Below are positions 39,839 to 47,943 of a DNA stretch of 50,229 nt, piece by piece. The stretch covers positions 1-50,229 of the forward strand of contig JALWKQ010000084.1 in the NCBI GenBank assembly GCA_027081395.1, given 5' to 3'. The position numbers were made by a program, and so were the translations under genes. The notes under the pieces are model-generated. The model was not told the origin of the DNA and ran no database searches. It saw nothing but the letters and a program-made list of their open reading frames with translations. Source of the DNA: Sulfurovum sp. (lineage in GTDB: Bacteria; Campylobacterota; Campylobacteria; Campylobacterales; Sulfurovaceae). Each line of letters begins with the position of its first letter. The first letter of the stretch is position 1.

Positions 39839-40459
39839 CTATACCCTCCAATGGCTGACATCCTGTCTCAGGCATTTTTCTGAGACGCTTGCCATGAGTT
39901 CTGGGAAAAACTGTAAGAAATCTGCTTCGAGATCTTCTCTGTGCTCGGCGATCAGCGGGATATAGCGTTCGCAGGTGTCTTTGCTGCGTGCACGGTCTGA
40001 GAGTCTCGCATCGATACGCCTGAAAGCATCGACCACACCGTGCATATGGGCATAGCTGGAGAGCTGGCGGCTGCCTACAACACGGCTGATGACACGTTTT
40101 GCTTCGGAGGGGTAGTGCTCCAGCTCCATTTCGCGCATCGCCCTGAAGCGAAAATCCTCGATAAAAATCTCTCTTGGTATCGTACAAAAGCTGTCCCAGT
40201 GCAGACTCAAAAAATGGTCATAGAGAATATCGAGCACCACCCCTTTGAGATGCCCTCTGGTAGTCAGCATCGCTTTGCTTCTGGAGACGAGTGGATGGGC
40301 ATCGGTGAAGCTGTCGATATGCATATGCATCATGATACCCCGCCGGATGCGCTCGCCAGCACCCTCCCATACTTTACCTTTGAGGGGGTCGGTCAGCAGG
40401 TTACCAAGCTGATGTTCGATATGGTTTTCAGAGAGAAAGACATGTGCCAGCCAGTTCAT
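39839..40459 (-). CDS. acpH: Acyl-carrier-protein phosphodiesterase (AcpH, DUF479 family)
   Basis: The 206-residue protein matches the AcpH family from its start (MNWLAHVFLS) through GNLLTDPLKG, the HMHIDSFTDAHP block, LDILYDHFLS and the C-terminal FFPEL helix. AcpH hydrolyses the 4'-phosphopantetheine group from holo-ACP to give apo-ACP. The metal-binding His and Asp residues of the HD-like fold are present in those blocks. It is the last gene of the Pqi operon, overlapping the PqiC-like gene by 4 bp. Confidence 0.9.
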   Translation of the reverse strand: MNWLAHVFLSENHIEHQLGNLLTDPLKGKVWEGAGERIRRGIMMHMHIDSFTDAHPLVSRSKAMLTTRGHLKGVVLDILYDHFLSLHWDSFCTIPREIFIEDFRFRAMREMELEHYPSEAKRVISRVVGSRQLSSYAHMHGVVDAFRRIDARLSDRARSKDTCERYIPLIAEHREDLEADFLQFFPELMASVSEKCLRQDVSHWRV

Positions 40460-41034
40460 CGAAGCTGCAATACCCCTCTGGCGATCTCCTCTTCGAGATA
40501 GCCAAATGCCCTGTCCATCGCAGCGACGATACCTCGTGCCGTACTGTCGGTAGACACCTCTTTGTGGAAAAGTCTGGCAATGGTTTTGTCGCGTTTAAGG
40601 TCTTTAACCTCCCACGAGGCATCAAGATAGACCTTTCCATTCTGTGCGATAAAGCGAGAGATTTGTACCTTGACCTTGATGTCAGGCTGCCTGTCAAGCT
40701 CCCATGGATAAGTATAAACATGCGGCTGTTCAAAGCGCTTTTGCAGGTAGGCGATCAGTCTTCTGGTCAGTCCCGTATCCAGATCTTCCGCCCATTCTAC
40801 GTCAGAAAGGAAGTGCACTTCACTGCTGCTGTTAGATACAGCGATCTCGCGCTTGAATAGGTATTCGGGCACCACTACCTGCTCCACGCCCATACTCAGA
40901 CCACTCAGCTTTTGCTGTGCAGTCACCGCAGAAGGGTTGGAGAGTACATAGTAGTGGCTCTTGAGACTGCACCCTGCAAAGAGCAGAGGCAGCAACGAAA
41001 GTACGATAGATTTCCATAGCATTTTTTTCATCAT
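40456..41034 (-). CDS. pqiC: PqiC/YmbA-like ABC-transport auxiliary lipoprotein
   Basis: The 192-residue protein has a lipoprotein signal peptide with lipobox FAGC followed by SLKSHYYVLS, the usual start of the DUF330/ABC-type transport auxiliary family. The mature part has the V-x-V-P-x-YL-x-R segment (VVVPEYLFKREIAV), a W-A-E-D-L region and a C-terminal helix. PqiC is the outer-membrane lipoprotein that docks the PqiB tube. It overlaps pqiB by 4 bp. Confidence 0.9.
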   Translation of the reverse strand: MMKKMLWKSIVLSLLPLLFAGCSLKSHYYVLSNPSAVTAQQKLSGLSMGVEQVVVPEYLFKREIAVSNSSSEVHFLSDVEWAEDLDTGLTRRLIAYLQKRFEQPHVYTYPWELDRQPDIKVKVQISRFIAQNGKVYLDASWEVKDLKRDKTIARLFHKEVSTDSTARGIVAAMDRAFGYLEEEIARGVLQLR

Positions 41035-42668
41035 TTGTCTCCAAATATCAGTGAGTTTGGTTTGCGGTTGAGCATCTTAAGGAACTGCTGCATTTCTTGA
41101 GAGCTTTTGGTCACACTCTTGAGGGTTTGGGATATCTGACGTGTCAGCAGAGAGTTGCTGTCATAGCCCTTGAACACTTTTTTTGTAGTCTTGAGTGTAC
41201 GTGTCAGCTCTTTGAGTGTCTTGTTGACCTCATCAGGCATCGCAGCAAAACTCTTCTTGCTCATCATCTTTTTCAGTGCCTTGACACTCTCTTTTATATC
41301 AGCAAGGATGGTCTGCAGCGGCTGATGCAGATCTTTGACAGCCCTGTCCGAATCTTTTGCAAGCTGTGAGATAGAAACGATGAGATCATCAAGCGGCAGT
41401 GCATTGATCTTGGCGATCATCCGCTCCACACCATCCATAATGCCGCTCTGCTCCATCGGGATACTCGGCAGCAGTGCATAGGTACCGTTCTGTTCAATCT
41501 GGCGTGTCGTATTCTCATCCGCAAAGACGAGATCGACATAGAGAAGTCCCGTGATAGGATCGGTCGGTGTCACACGTGCGCGCAGTCCCTCTTTCACAGC
41601 CGCGTTGAAGTTCTCCTCACCGCTCTTTTTGTCTGCAAAAGAAGAGGTATCTATATTGAGCAAGACATCTCCTCGCATCTTGTGTGTTCTGCTGTCATAA
41701 TGCAACTGCATATCTTTGACCCGTCCGACATCAAAGCCGTCATAGCGTACCGGTGCATTGATATTGAGCTTGGCGATCGGATCATGTGTAATGATCTTAT
41801 AGGTTTTGACCGCTTCTCCCCCCTCTCCGATCTTCTTCTCATTTGCCAAAGCGGCATTTTTATAGAGATAGAAACTAAACTTGTCCGGTACAGTATCATT
41901 GCTATCTTCTCCACTGGAGGAGAACTCGATGCCGCTGTGTACCAGGTTGGATAGCGGTGCCACATTGAGATCGAGTCTGCCGCTCGAGATATCGACATCT
42001 ACGGTACTCATCACCCAGAATTTGGAATCTTTATGCACATAGGGAACATATGACTGGCTCACAAAGACAATAAAATCAACCGACTTCCCATCCAGCCCTA
42101 TAGTGACATACTCCACCTGCCCTACTTTAAGATTTTTAAAATAGACGGGAGTCCCCTTGATCACACTATATGCTTCAGGTGCAGTCAGGACAAAATACTC
42201 TCCTTCCGTATTTTTTCTATAAGCGTGTGTCAAACCATAGAACTGCTCTTTAGTCTGAGATTTTTTTTGCGCATACATATTGATATAGGTTCCGGAGATC
42301 AGCGTCTCAAGACCACTTACCCCGGTCACACCGACTTCAGGCTTGACGATCCAGAATTTTGTCGTATCGTTAAGATAGGCTGCCGCCATCTTCTCCATCT
42401 GTGCATAGACGATCACCCCTTTGCCGTCTTCGCTCAACTCAATCTTCGTCACTTTACCTACAGGAACATCTTTGTATTTGATCTGGCTCTGCCCCGCCTG
42501 CAACCCTTCATTCTTGGGAAAGATGATGCGTATCTCAGGACCGAGGCGAGAGTAGTGCTGCCATACCAGCCATAGTGCGATAAAAAGTGCTACAACTGGT
42601 ACGATCCAGATGGAGGTTAGGAGGTTAAATTTGGTCGATTCTTCTATCTTGGGGATCTGTTTGGACAT
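41031..42668 (-). CDS. pqiB: PqiB-like MCE-domain lipid transport protein
   Basis: The 545-residue protein has one N-terminal membrane helix (WIVPVVALFIALWLVW) followed by three MCE domains, beginning near residues 43, 158 and 282 (IRIIFPKNEGLQAGQ, VLTAPEAYSVIKGTPV and ITHDPIAKLNINAPV). A C-terminal helical region (about 425-530) would form the needle-like coiled-coil channel. PqiB hexamers build a tunnel between the inner and outer membrane for phospholipid movement. It starts one base after the second PqiA-like gene. Confidence 0.93.
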   Translation of the reverse strand: MSKQIPKIEESTKFNLLTSIWIVPVVALFIALWLVWQHYSRLGPEIRIIFPKNEGLQAGQSQIKYKDVPVGKVTKIELSEDGKGVIVYAQMEKMAAAYLNDTTKFWIVKPEVGVTGVSGLETLISGTYINMYAQKKSQTKEQFYGLTHAYRKNTEGEYFVLTAPEAYSVIKGTPVYFKNLKVGQVEYVTIGLDGKSVDFIVFVSQSYVPYVHKDSKFWVMSTVDVDISSGRLDLNVAPLSNLVHSGIEFSSSGEDSNDTVPDKFSFYLYKNAALANEKKIGEGGEAVKTYKIITHDPIAKLNINAPVRYDGFDVGRVKDMQLHYDSRTHKMRGDVLLNIDTSSFADKKSGEENFNAAVKEGLRARVTPTDPITGLLYVDLVFADENTTRQIEQNGTYALLPSIPMEQSGIMDGVERMIAKINALPLDDLIVSISQLAKDSDRAVKDLHQPLQTILADIKESVKALKKMMSKKSFAAMPDEVNKTLKELTRTLKTTKKVFKGYDSNSLLTRQISQTLKSVTKSSQEMQQFLKMLNRKPNSLIFGDK

Positions 42669-43268
42669 TTATCTGTTTTCCTTTATTAAACTTTCATCAA
42701 AGGCATGTGCTGCCAAAAGGGTAAAAAATACTGAGAGGGCAAATGCCGTTGCCGCCGTTCCTGCGATGATCTCTATATGTGAGAGATGTATCAATGCCGC
42801 AAGTATGGCGACCACAAAGACATCGATCATCGACCACGGACCGGCAAGTTCGGTCATATAATAAAGTTTGTGCTTATTGATCTTGCGGTCTTTGCCTATA
42901 GGGTATTTTACACTAATAAGCAGATAAATCAAGATAAGAAACTTCAGGATAGGTATCATGATCGAAGCAAAAAAGATAATCGCTGCGATAGGATAGGAGC
43001 CGTGTTCCCAAAGCTGCAACACCCCGCCGATGATCGTACTCTCCTGTGTCGTACCGAACTGCTTGGTGATTAGCATCGGATAGAGATTGGCAGGGATATA
43101 GGCGATCATCGCTGTGATCAGGAATGCCCAGCTCTTACTGAGACTCACTTTGGGATCTGTCTCTATCCATGCATCACAACGTCGGCATTGCATTTTCTCA
43201 CCCTTTTTAAGGTTGACAGCCTCACAGACAGGGCAGCGTACTACTGCATCCTCTTTGTGCTCTTTCAT
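42669..43268 (-). CDS. pqiA: PqiA-like membrane protein (second of two single-repeat copies)
   Basis: The 199-residue protein has an N-terminal zinc-ribbon-like pair (CPVCEAVN and CRRCDAW) and four membrane helices with the PqiA signature A-x-x-PANLYPM and the GSYPIAAIIFFASIMIPILKF segment. Escherichia coli PqiA is a single protein with two such repeats; here the second repeat is its own gene. It starts inside the stop of the first copy (4-bp overlap) and is directly followed by pqiB, with which it should form the inner-membrane part of the complex. Confidence 0.9.
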   Translation of the reverse strand: MKEHKEDAVVRCPVCEAVNLKKGEKMQCRRCDAWIETDPKVSLSKSWAFLITAMIAYIPANLYPMLITKQFGTTQESTIIGGVLQLWEHGSYPIAAIIFFASIMIPILKFLILIYLLISVKYPIGKDRKINKHKLYYMTELAGPWSMIDVFVVAILAALIHLSHIEIIAGTAATAFALSVFFTLLAAHAFDESLIKENR

Positions 43269-43906
43269 CTCTCTTGCTCCTCATAGATACGCTTGCGTAG
43301 CATCCATATCTCTGAGAGATGTATCTGCTTGGTCAGATAGATATCGATCGCCACATAGACCAAAAGCGCCCAGAATGCTACACCCATATCTATCTGCGCA
43401 TAGCCTATGAGCTTGACCAGCGCGACCAGAATACTGATCAAAAAGATATCACTCATATTCCATTTGAGTGCATAGGAGAGAAGTACCAGCAGCTCTTTGG
43501 TCAGTTGCCTGCCCCGTCTAAGCTTCAGGAGTAGAAAAACAGCGGTATAAAGAGTAAATACCATCAGCGGAAAAAGAAAGATCAAAAAGGTACAAAGCAG
43601 TCCCACGATATAGAAACCCTGCTCAAAGAGTGTCATAAAGGTCTTTGGGATAGTGATAAACTGCTCATGCCCCAACAGCTCTATTTTTACTACAGGAAAG
43701 AGATTGGCAAGCACAAAAAAGATCAATGCCGTCAAACTCAGTGCAAGTCCGTGATCGATCAGCTTGCTATCATAGCGGTAAAGTACCGTACCGCACTCCC
43801 GGCAAAGAGCCTTCGAACCATCCTGGATCGGTACTTCTTCATGGAGTGTATGGCATTGGTGGCAGATGATAAGATCATCCAGCGCATCCTCATTTTCAAT
43901 TTTCAT
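43265..43906 (-). CDS. pqiA: PqiA-like membrane protein (first of two single-repeat copies)
   Basis: From the ATG at 43906 the protein is 213 residues; the frame continues upstream but without coding character. It has the zinc-ribbon-like cysteines (CHQCHTLHEEV and CRECGTVL) and four membrane helices with ALSLTALIFFVLANLFPV, the PqiA repeat. The ATG is only 7 bp from a TATAAT box inside a 16-bp palindrome, and no ribosome site is visible, so the mRNA may be leaderless. It heads the operon pqiA-pqiA-pqiB-pqiC-acpH. Confidence 0.88.
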   Translation of the reverse strand: MKIENEDALDDLIICHQCHTLHEEVPIQDGSKALCRECGTVLYRYDSKLIDHGLALSLTALIFFVLANLFPVVKIELLGHEQFITIPKTFMTLFEQGFYIVGLLCTFLIFLFPLMVFTLYTAVFLLLKLRRGRQLTKELLVLLSYALKWNMSDIFLISILVALVKLIGYAQIDMGVAFWALLVYVAIDIYLTKQIHLSEIWMLRKRIYEEQER

Positions 43907-43922
43907 GGCTATAATTATAGCC
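43907..43922. promoter_or_regulatory. Perfect 16-bp palindrome with -10 boxes on both strands (bidirectional promoter)
   Basis: GGCTATAATTATAGCC equals its own reverse complement and contains TATAAT on the plus strand (43910-43915) and on the minus strand (43914-43919). It lies between the pqiA-like gene (minus, start 43906) and the lipid kinase gene (plus, start 43961), so one symmetric element can serve as -10 for both directions. The minus transcript would start at or next to the ATG. Confidence 0.65.
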
Positions 43923-43960
43923 AAATCATGACCAAAACATAACAAGAGCAAGGAATAGCT

Positions 43961-44662
43961 ATGAGGATTCTCTCCATAGGGAAAGAGATAGAACACCTGA
44001 CACACACTATTACCAACATCACTGAAGCCAAGCTTCCCCAGCAACCCAACGTCAGTGATTTTGACTACCTACTAATCAGCGGAGGTGACGGTACACTCAG
44101 ACGTGTCATCCAAACCCTTGGCGATACATCCCGTATCCCTCCGATCATTCTCAATCCTACCGGTTCTTTCAATGTTATCGCCAAACTGCATAGAGTTCCC
44201 CCTTATACTCGGCTTCTTGAAGCACTTGCCAGAAAAGAACATCTGCAGACAGCCATGCAACCGGTCTATACTCTCAATGATGAACGGTTTCTCTTCTCTG
44301 CCGGAAATATGGGAGATCTGCAGCATATCTTTTTGGCTGAGACCCTTCGCTTTGGGCTCCTTAAAAAGGGTGTACTCAAATATATACTCGCCTTTCTCTT
44401 TTTACTCCCTGCCCATTTGATCATGACTCCTTTTATGCTGATGAGTAAAGAGCGTTTTTTCCTCTTTACCCCTTTTGCAGCTATACGCAGATTCGGCTCT
44501 TTCCGCGGCGTGATCGATCACCCTTTTGGGATCGACCTTGGGAGCCGACATAATCATCTCGAACTCGATGGCGATATCGTAACGGTCGAGGATGCTCTCT
44601 TGGATATTGCGCCCTTTGGCAAGGTATCGATCGCAGTAGGATCAAAAGGAAAAATGTTGTAG
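43961..44662 (+). CDS. Diacylglycerol-kinase-family lipid kinase (short)
   Basis: The 233-residue protein has the DAGK catalytic signature GGDGTLRRV and the following NPTGSFNVIAKL block (G-T/S-x-N-x-x-A). The C-terminal part carries the strand-rich domain (HNHLELDGDIV, the position of the DGE/D-type motif). Family members are about 290-330 residues; this one is short, mainly through a reduced N-terminal domain. They phosphorylate diacylglycerol, sphingosine-like or undecaprenol substrates. It shares a symmetric promoter with the Pqi lipid-transport operon, which supports a phospholipid role, and precedes the second degenerate sensor by 26 bp. Confidence 0.82.
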   Translation: MRILSIGKEIEHLTHTITNITEAKLPQQPNVSDFDYLLISGGDGTLRRVIQTLGDTSRIPPIILNPTGSFNVIAKLHRVPPYTRLLEALARKEHLQTAMQPVYTLNDERFLFSAGNMGDLQHIFLAETLRFGLLKKGVLKYILAFLFLLPAHLIMTPFMLMSKERFFLFTPFAAIRRFGSFRGVIDHPFGIDLGSRHNHLELDGDIVTVEDALLDIAPFGKVSIAVGSKGKML

Positions 44663-44688
44663 AATATAGACATTAGGGAGAATGTCAC

Positions 44689-46656
44689 ATGAAATACGCA
44701 CTTATATTTCTTTTTATTTTTCTGTCATTCGCTATTTCACTCCCGCTTTACAATGACTCCGATTCGGAACATACCGAAATCTATTTCCTTCTTTTTCTGC
44801 TCCTTTTTTCCGCGATCGGTATCTATCTCTACCGTAAGGAGCGAAGCGAAAGATCTTTTGTTCCCGTTGCCGATACGCCATCCCGGAGTGCTCCGCGAAA
44901 AGACGAGGAGGAGGATGGCAAAAATCTCCTGCAGTACCTCAAAGAGTCCAAAGTCAAACCGGAAATCCATGAAGAGCTCTTCCGCCTCAACCAGTTTCTC
45001 AAAGAGCTTTATACTCTGCTGCAAGAGGATATCGAAACAGATCAGACCGAATTTCTCTATGATATCGACAAAGAGATACCTGTAGAGATCGTCGGGGATG
45101 TGCTGCTGTATAAGCAGATATTTTTCCACATCCTCTCGAGTCTTCTCTCAACTCACCATGTAGAAACACTGATACTCTCCCTCCATCAAGAGGATGAGAG
45201 GCTTCTCTTTGAGATTAAGCTGTATGAAAATGCAGAGGATAGGAACAATAATGGCGAGTATAATTTTGACTATGCCCAAAAGCTTCTGACACATATCAAC
45301 GGAGAGTTGCACTCATATCCGTGGGTAGACACACAAAAACGCTTTCTTGTTAAGATACCGTTTATCCTCCCGGAGGCATCTCAGACAAATAACTACAAAC
45401 TCCCCAAAGAGCTCGAGCATCTTCATCTTCTGCTGGTAGAGGAGAAACAACACACTGCAGCTATCTACACAAAGCTCTTTCGAAACTTCGGTATTCCGGT
45501 CAGACAGATACACCATGAAGAGATCCATCTCTCTCTTGAGAACGGACGTTATGATATTGTGCTGCTTGATATCGAAAAGTATCCAACCCTGCTGCAACAC
45601 CATCTTGCAAAGTTCAAAGAGAAGCATGGATCAAAAATACTCGCATTTCGCAATACCAAAAACGGACATACAGCACTTTCGAGGAAGAACGGTATCATTG
45701 ACAAATATATGGACAAGCCCCTTACACCGGGGATGGTACATGATTTTCTCTTCGAACACTATGCCGATGAAAGTGATATGCAATCCTATCAGGAGAATCC
45801 GACAGAGGGTGTGACAGCAGAGGATCTGACAGATGAAACTACCCTTATCCCAGAGTCTGAACTCTCCGAGATCACACCGGAGGATTTCAAGCGTTTCGGT
45901 AAAGCACATGTCTTGATCGTCGAAGACAACAAGATCAACCAAAAGATACTCGAGAACATCCTCAACCGATCCGACCTACAGATCTCCATCGCCAACCACG
46001 GCGGCGAGGCTCTGGATATACTGCAAAAAGAGGGAGCGGATATCGTACTGATGGATATCAATATGCCGGTCATGGACGGCTATGAGGCTACGAGCAGGAT
46101 CAGGCAGATCAAAGCGTACAAATATCTGCCTATCGTTGTCGTCAGCGGCCTGGGCTATAGAAATGAGATCGAAAAGATGTACCACATCGGTGCTGATGCC
46201 CACCTCTCCAAACCCTTCAAGATCGAAGAGCTCTATGCAGTTTTCGAAAATATTTTTGCACCCGAAACGCAAAACAGCGATACTCTCCCCCCAGAGAAAT
46301 ATCAGGAAGACAAACATCTTCTCAATACCACCAAAGGACTCTATCTCCAAAAAAACATTCTGCAGTTTCGTGATATGCTCGGAGAGATGATGCACCGCTT
46401 CAACAAAGCTCCCGAAGAGGTCAAAAACCTGCTGATCAAAGAGTCCTACAGTGAGCTTTCCAAATATCTCGAAGCACTCTTGGAGGAGAGCAAGGGTGTT
46501 GGTGCAGAAGCGATAAGAGAACTGGTCTCAGAGATGAAGATACTCAGTGACAACCGGGAAGAAGCGCTGCTCAAAAGCTACCTGCCGCACTTCAATGATC
46601 TCTGGCGTGATACGCTGCAGCAGATCAAAGCCTATCTTGAACATTCACGAAGATAG
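44689..46656 (+). CDS. Degenerate hybrid sensor with two receiver domains and a His-less Hpt-like tail
   Basis: The 655-residue protein has two N-terminal membrane helices with almost no periplasmic loop, no DHp helix with phospho-acceptor His, and a decayed ATPase-like region (about 130-225) without N or G boxes. A first receiver-like domain (241-358) keeps Asp294 (LLDIE) and Lys343 but has EE in the acidic pocket. The second (405-522) looks intact: IVEDN, Asp456 in LMDINMP, Ser486 and Lys508. The tail (about 555-655) resembles an Hpt domain with Glu595 where the His should be (ALLEESKGVGAEAI). Its end overlaps the helicase gene by 12 bp in convergent orientation. Confidence 0.82.
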   Translation: MKYALIFLFIFLSFAISLPLYNDSDSEHTEIYFLLFLLLFSAIGIYLYRKERSERSFVPVADTPSRSAPRKDEEEDGKNLLQYLKESKVKPEIHEELFRLNQFLKELYTLLQEDIETDQTEFLYDIDKEIPVEIVGDVLLYKQIFFHILSSLLSTHHVETLILSLHQEDERLLFEIKLYENAEDRNNNGEYNFDYAQKLLTHINGELHSYPWVDTQKRFLVKIPFILPEASQTNNYKLPKELEHLHLLLVEEKQHTAAIYTKLFRNFGIPVRQIHHEEIHLSLENGRYDIVLLDIEKYPTLLQHHLAKFKEKHGSKILAFRNTKNGHTALSRKNGIIDKYMDKPLTPGMVHDFLFEHYADESDMQSYQENPTEGVTAEDLTDETTLIPESELSEITPEDFKRFGKAHVLIVEDNKINQKILENILNRSDLQISIANHGGEALDILQKEGADIVLMDINMPVMDGYEATSRIRQIKAYKYLPIVVVSGLGYRNEIEKMYHIGADAHLSKPFKIEELYAVFENIFAPETQNSDTLPPEKYQEDKHLLNTTKGLYLQKNILQFRDMLGEMMHRFNKAPEEVKNLLIKESYSELSKYLEALLEESKGVGAEAIRELVSEMKILSDNREEALLKSYLPHFNDLWRDTLQQIKAYLEHSRR

Positions 46657-47943
46657 CGACTGCGCTTCCAATCGTCCATAATACTCTACCACACGCTGAT
46701 CCACATGGATCACACGTCTAAGGTAATGTGTCAGATCGCCTTTGTTGAAATCGATCTTGAGACGCTTGGGATCGACCGCTCTGGAGATAGCGACATAGAA
46801 CTGGCTTGGAGCGAAGATATTGTCCACGTTGCAGACAAGATTGTCTATACTCATCCCCTGGCTTTTGTGTATCGTCACAGCATAAGCAAGCTTCAGCGGG
46901 AACTGTGAGAGGGTCGCCTGGGTGATATGCTCTACCGTACCGTCATCCTTGACCGCCATATCCAGCAGGTCAAAGTCGTGACGCTCTACCCGTACAAACT
47001 CCTCCTCTTTTTCGACGATCAGATACTCATCTTCTATCTTGCGCAAAATGCCGCGTTCACCATTGACAAATTTACCCCACTTATTAACCGTAAAGAGTAC
47101 AGGCACCCCCTCTTTGAGTGTGAGCTGCTCCGATACGGGCAGCATACTCTTCCATGTGGCAAGTTTCTTCTCGTGTACATTGCCAAACATCTCCACATTG
47201 GCAAAGAGGATCGTCTCTTCCGTATCGAGTGCATTGAGACGGGCGCGGTTGGTCTGCTCTACCTCAAGGTTGCGCCCAAAAAGATAGGTGGGGTCAGGAT
47301 CAAGCGTTTCATTGTTCCAGAGACGATGCATAAACCCCAACACCTCATCATCACATACCCCCTTGCGTACTTTGGAGAGGATATGGGTAAATTCAGCATC
47401 CTGTGTCCGTTTCATCTCGCTCAGTTCGATCGTCATGAGATCGAAACGCTCCCATGCCATACTCTCAAAAGCATAGAGCCTCTCACCAAGCAGATCGCTG
47501 CCGCTGCGCTGTTTGACAATAGGCGGCAACTGAAAAAAGTCTCCCACAAAAAGCAGTTTGCCAAGATAACCGTAGTTGTTGAGTCTGTAGGCGATCATAT
47601 CAAGAAGGTCTGCGCTCACCATCGAGATCTCATCGATGATGATAAGGTCAGTAGCTTTGAGTATCTTGCGCAGATCGCTCAGGCGCTTTTTGGCACGTTT
47701 GTCCTGCTCGGAAAGTGCTTCGAAATCGGAAGCGATACCAAAGATAAAAAAGCTGTGTACCGTAAAGCCGCCGATGTTGACCGCACTCACACCGGTAGAG
47801 CCCAGGGAGACTACCTGCTTGCCCTGTTTGCGGTAGCTTTTGATCACTTCATTGGTGATATAGCTCTTCCCTACACCCGCACCTCCGGTGAGAAATACAT
47901 TGCTGTGCTTGAGCGCCTCAAGTACGTCTGTTTTATCTGCCAA
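46645..47943 (-). CDS. Pif1/RecD-like superfamily 1 DNA helicase
   Basis: The protein has Walker A (GGAGVGKS), a DEIS Walker B (IIIDEISMV), motif III GDFFQLPP, a late UvrD-like block (LAYAVTIHKSQGMS) and the FYVAISRA motif, all typical of the Pif1/RecD type. Such helicases unwind DNA 5'-3' and resolve forks or G-quadruplexes. The start is uncertain. A TTG at 47943 with AAGGGTGG upstream gives 432 residues and an 11-bp overlap with the RNase T2 gene. The longest frame (to 48039) would overlap by more than 100 bp and reads poorly. Confidence 0.87.
   Translation of the reverse strand: MADKTDVLEALKHSNVFLTGGAGVGKSYITNEVIKSYRKQGKQVVSLGSTGVSAVNIGGFTVHSFFIFGIASDFEALSEQDKRAKKRLSDLRKILKATDLIIIDEISMVSADLLDMIAYRLNNYGYLGKLLFVGDFFQLPPIVKQRSGSDLLGERLYAFESMAWERFDLMTIELSEMKRTQDAEFTHILSKVRKGVCDDEVLGFMHRLWNNETLDPDPTYLFGRNLEVEQTNRARLNALDTEETILFANVEMFGNVHEKKLATWKSMLPVSEQLTLKEGVPVLFTVNKWGKFVNGERGILRKIEDEYLIVEKEEEFVRVERHDFDLLDMAVKDDGTVEHITQATLSQFPLKLAYAVTIHKSQGMSIDNLVCNVDNIFAPSQFYVAISRAVDPKRLKIDFNKGDLTHYLRRVIHVDQRVVEYYGRLEAQSLSS

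Noticed and set aside
43265-44044. Longer pqiA-like frame starting at 44044
   Set aside because: The added 46 residues overlap the start of the lipid kinase gene on the other strand and show no conserved PqiA sequence; the Cys-containing domain begins right after the ATG at 43906.
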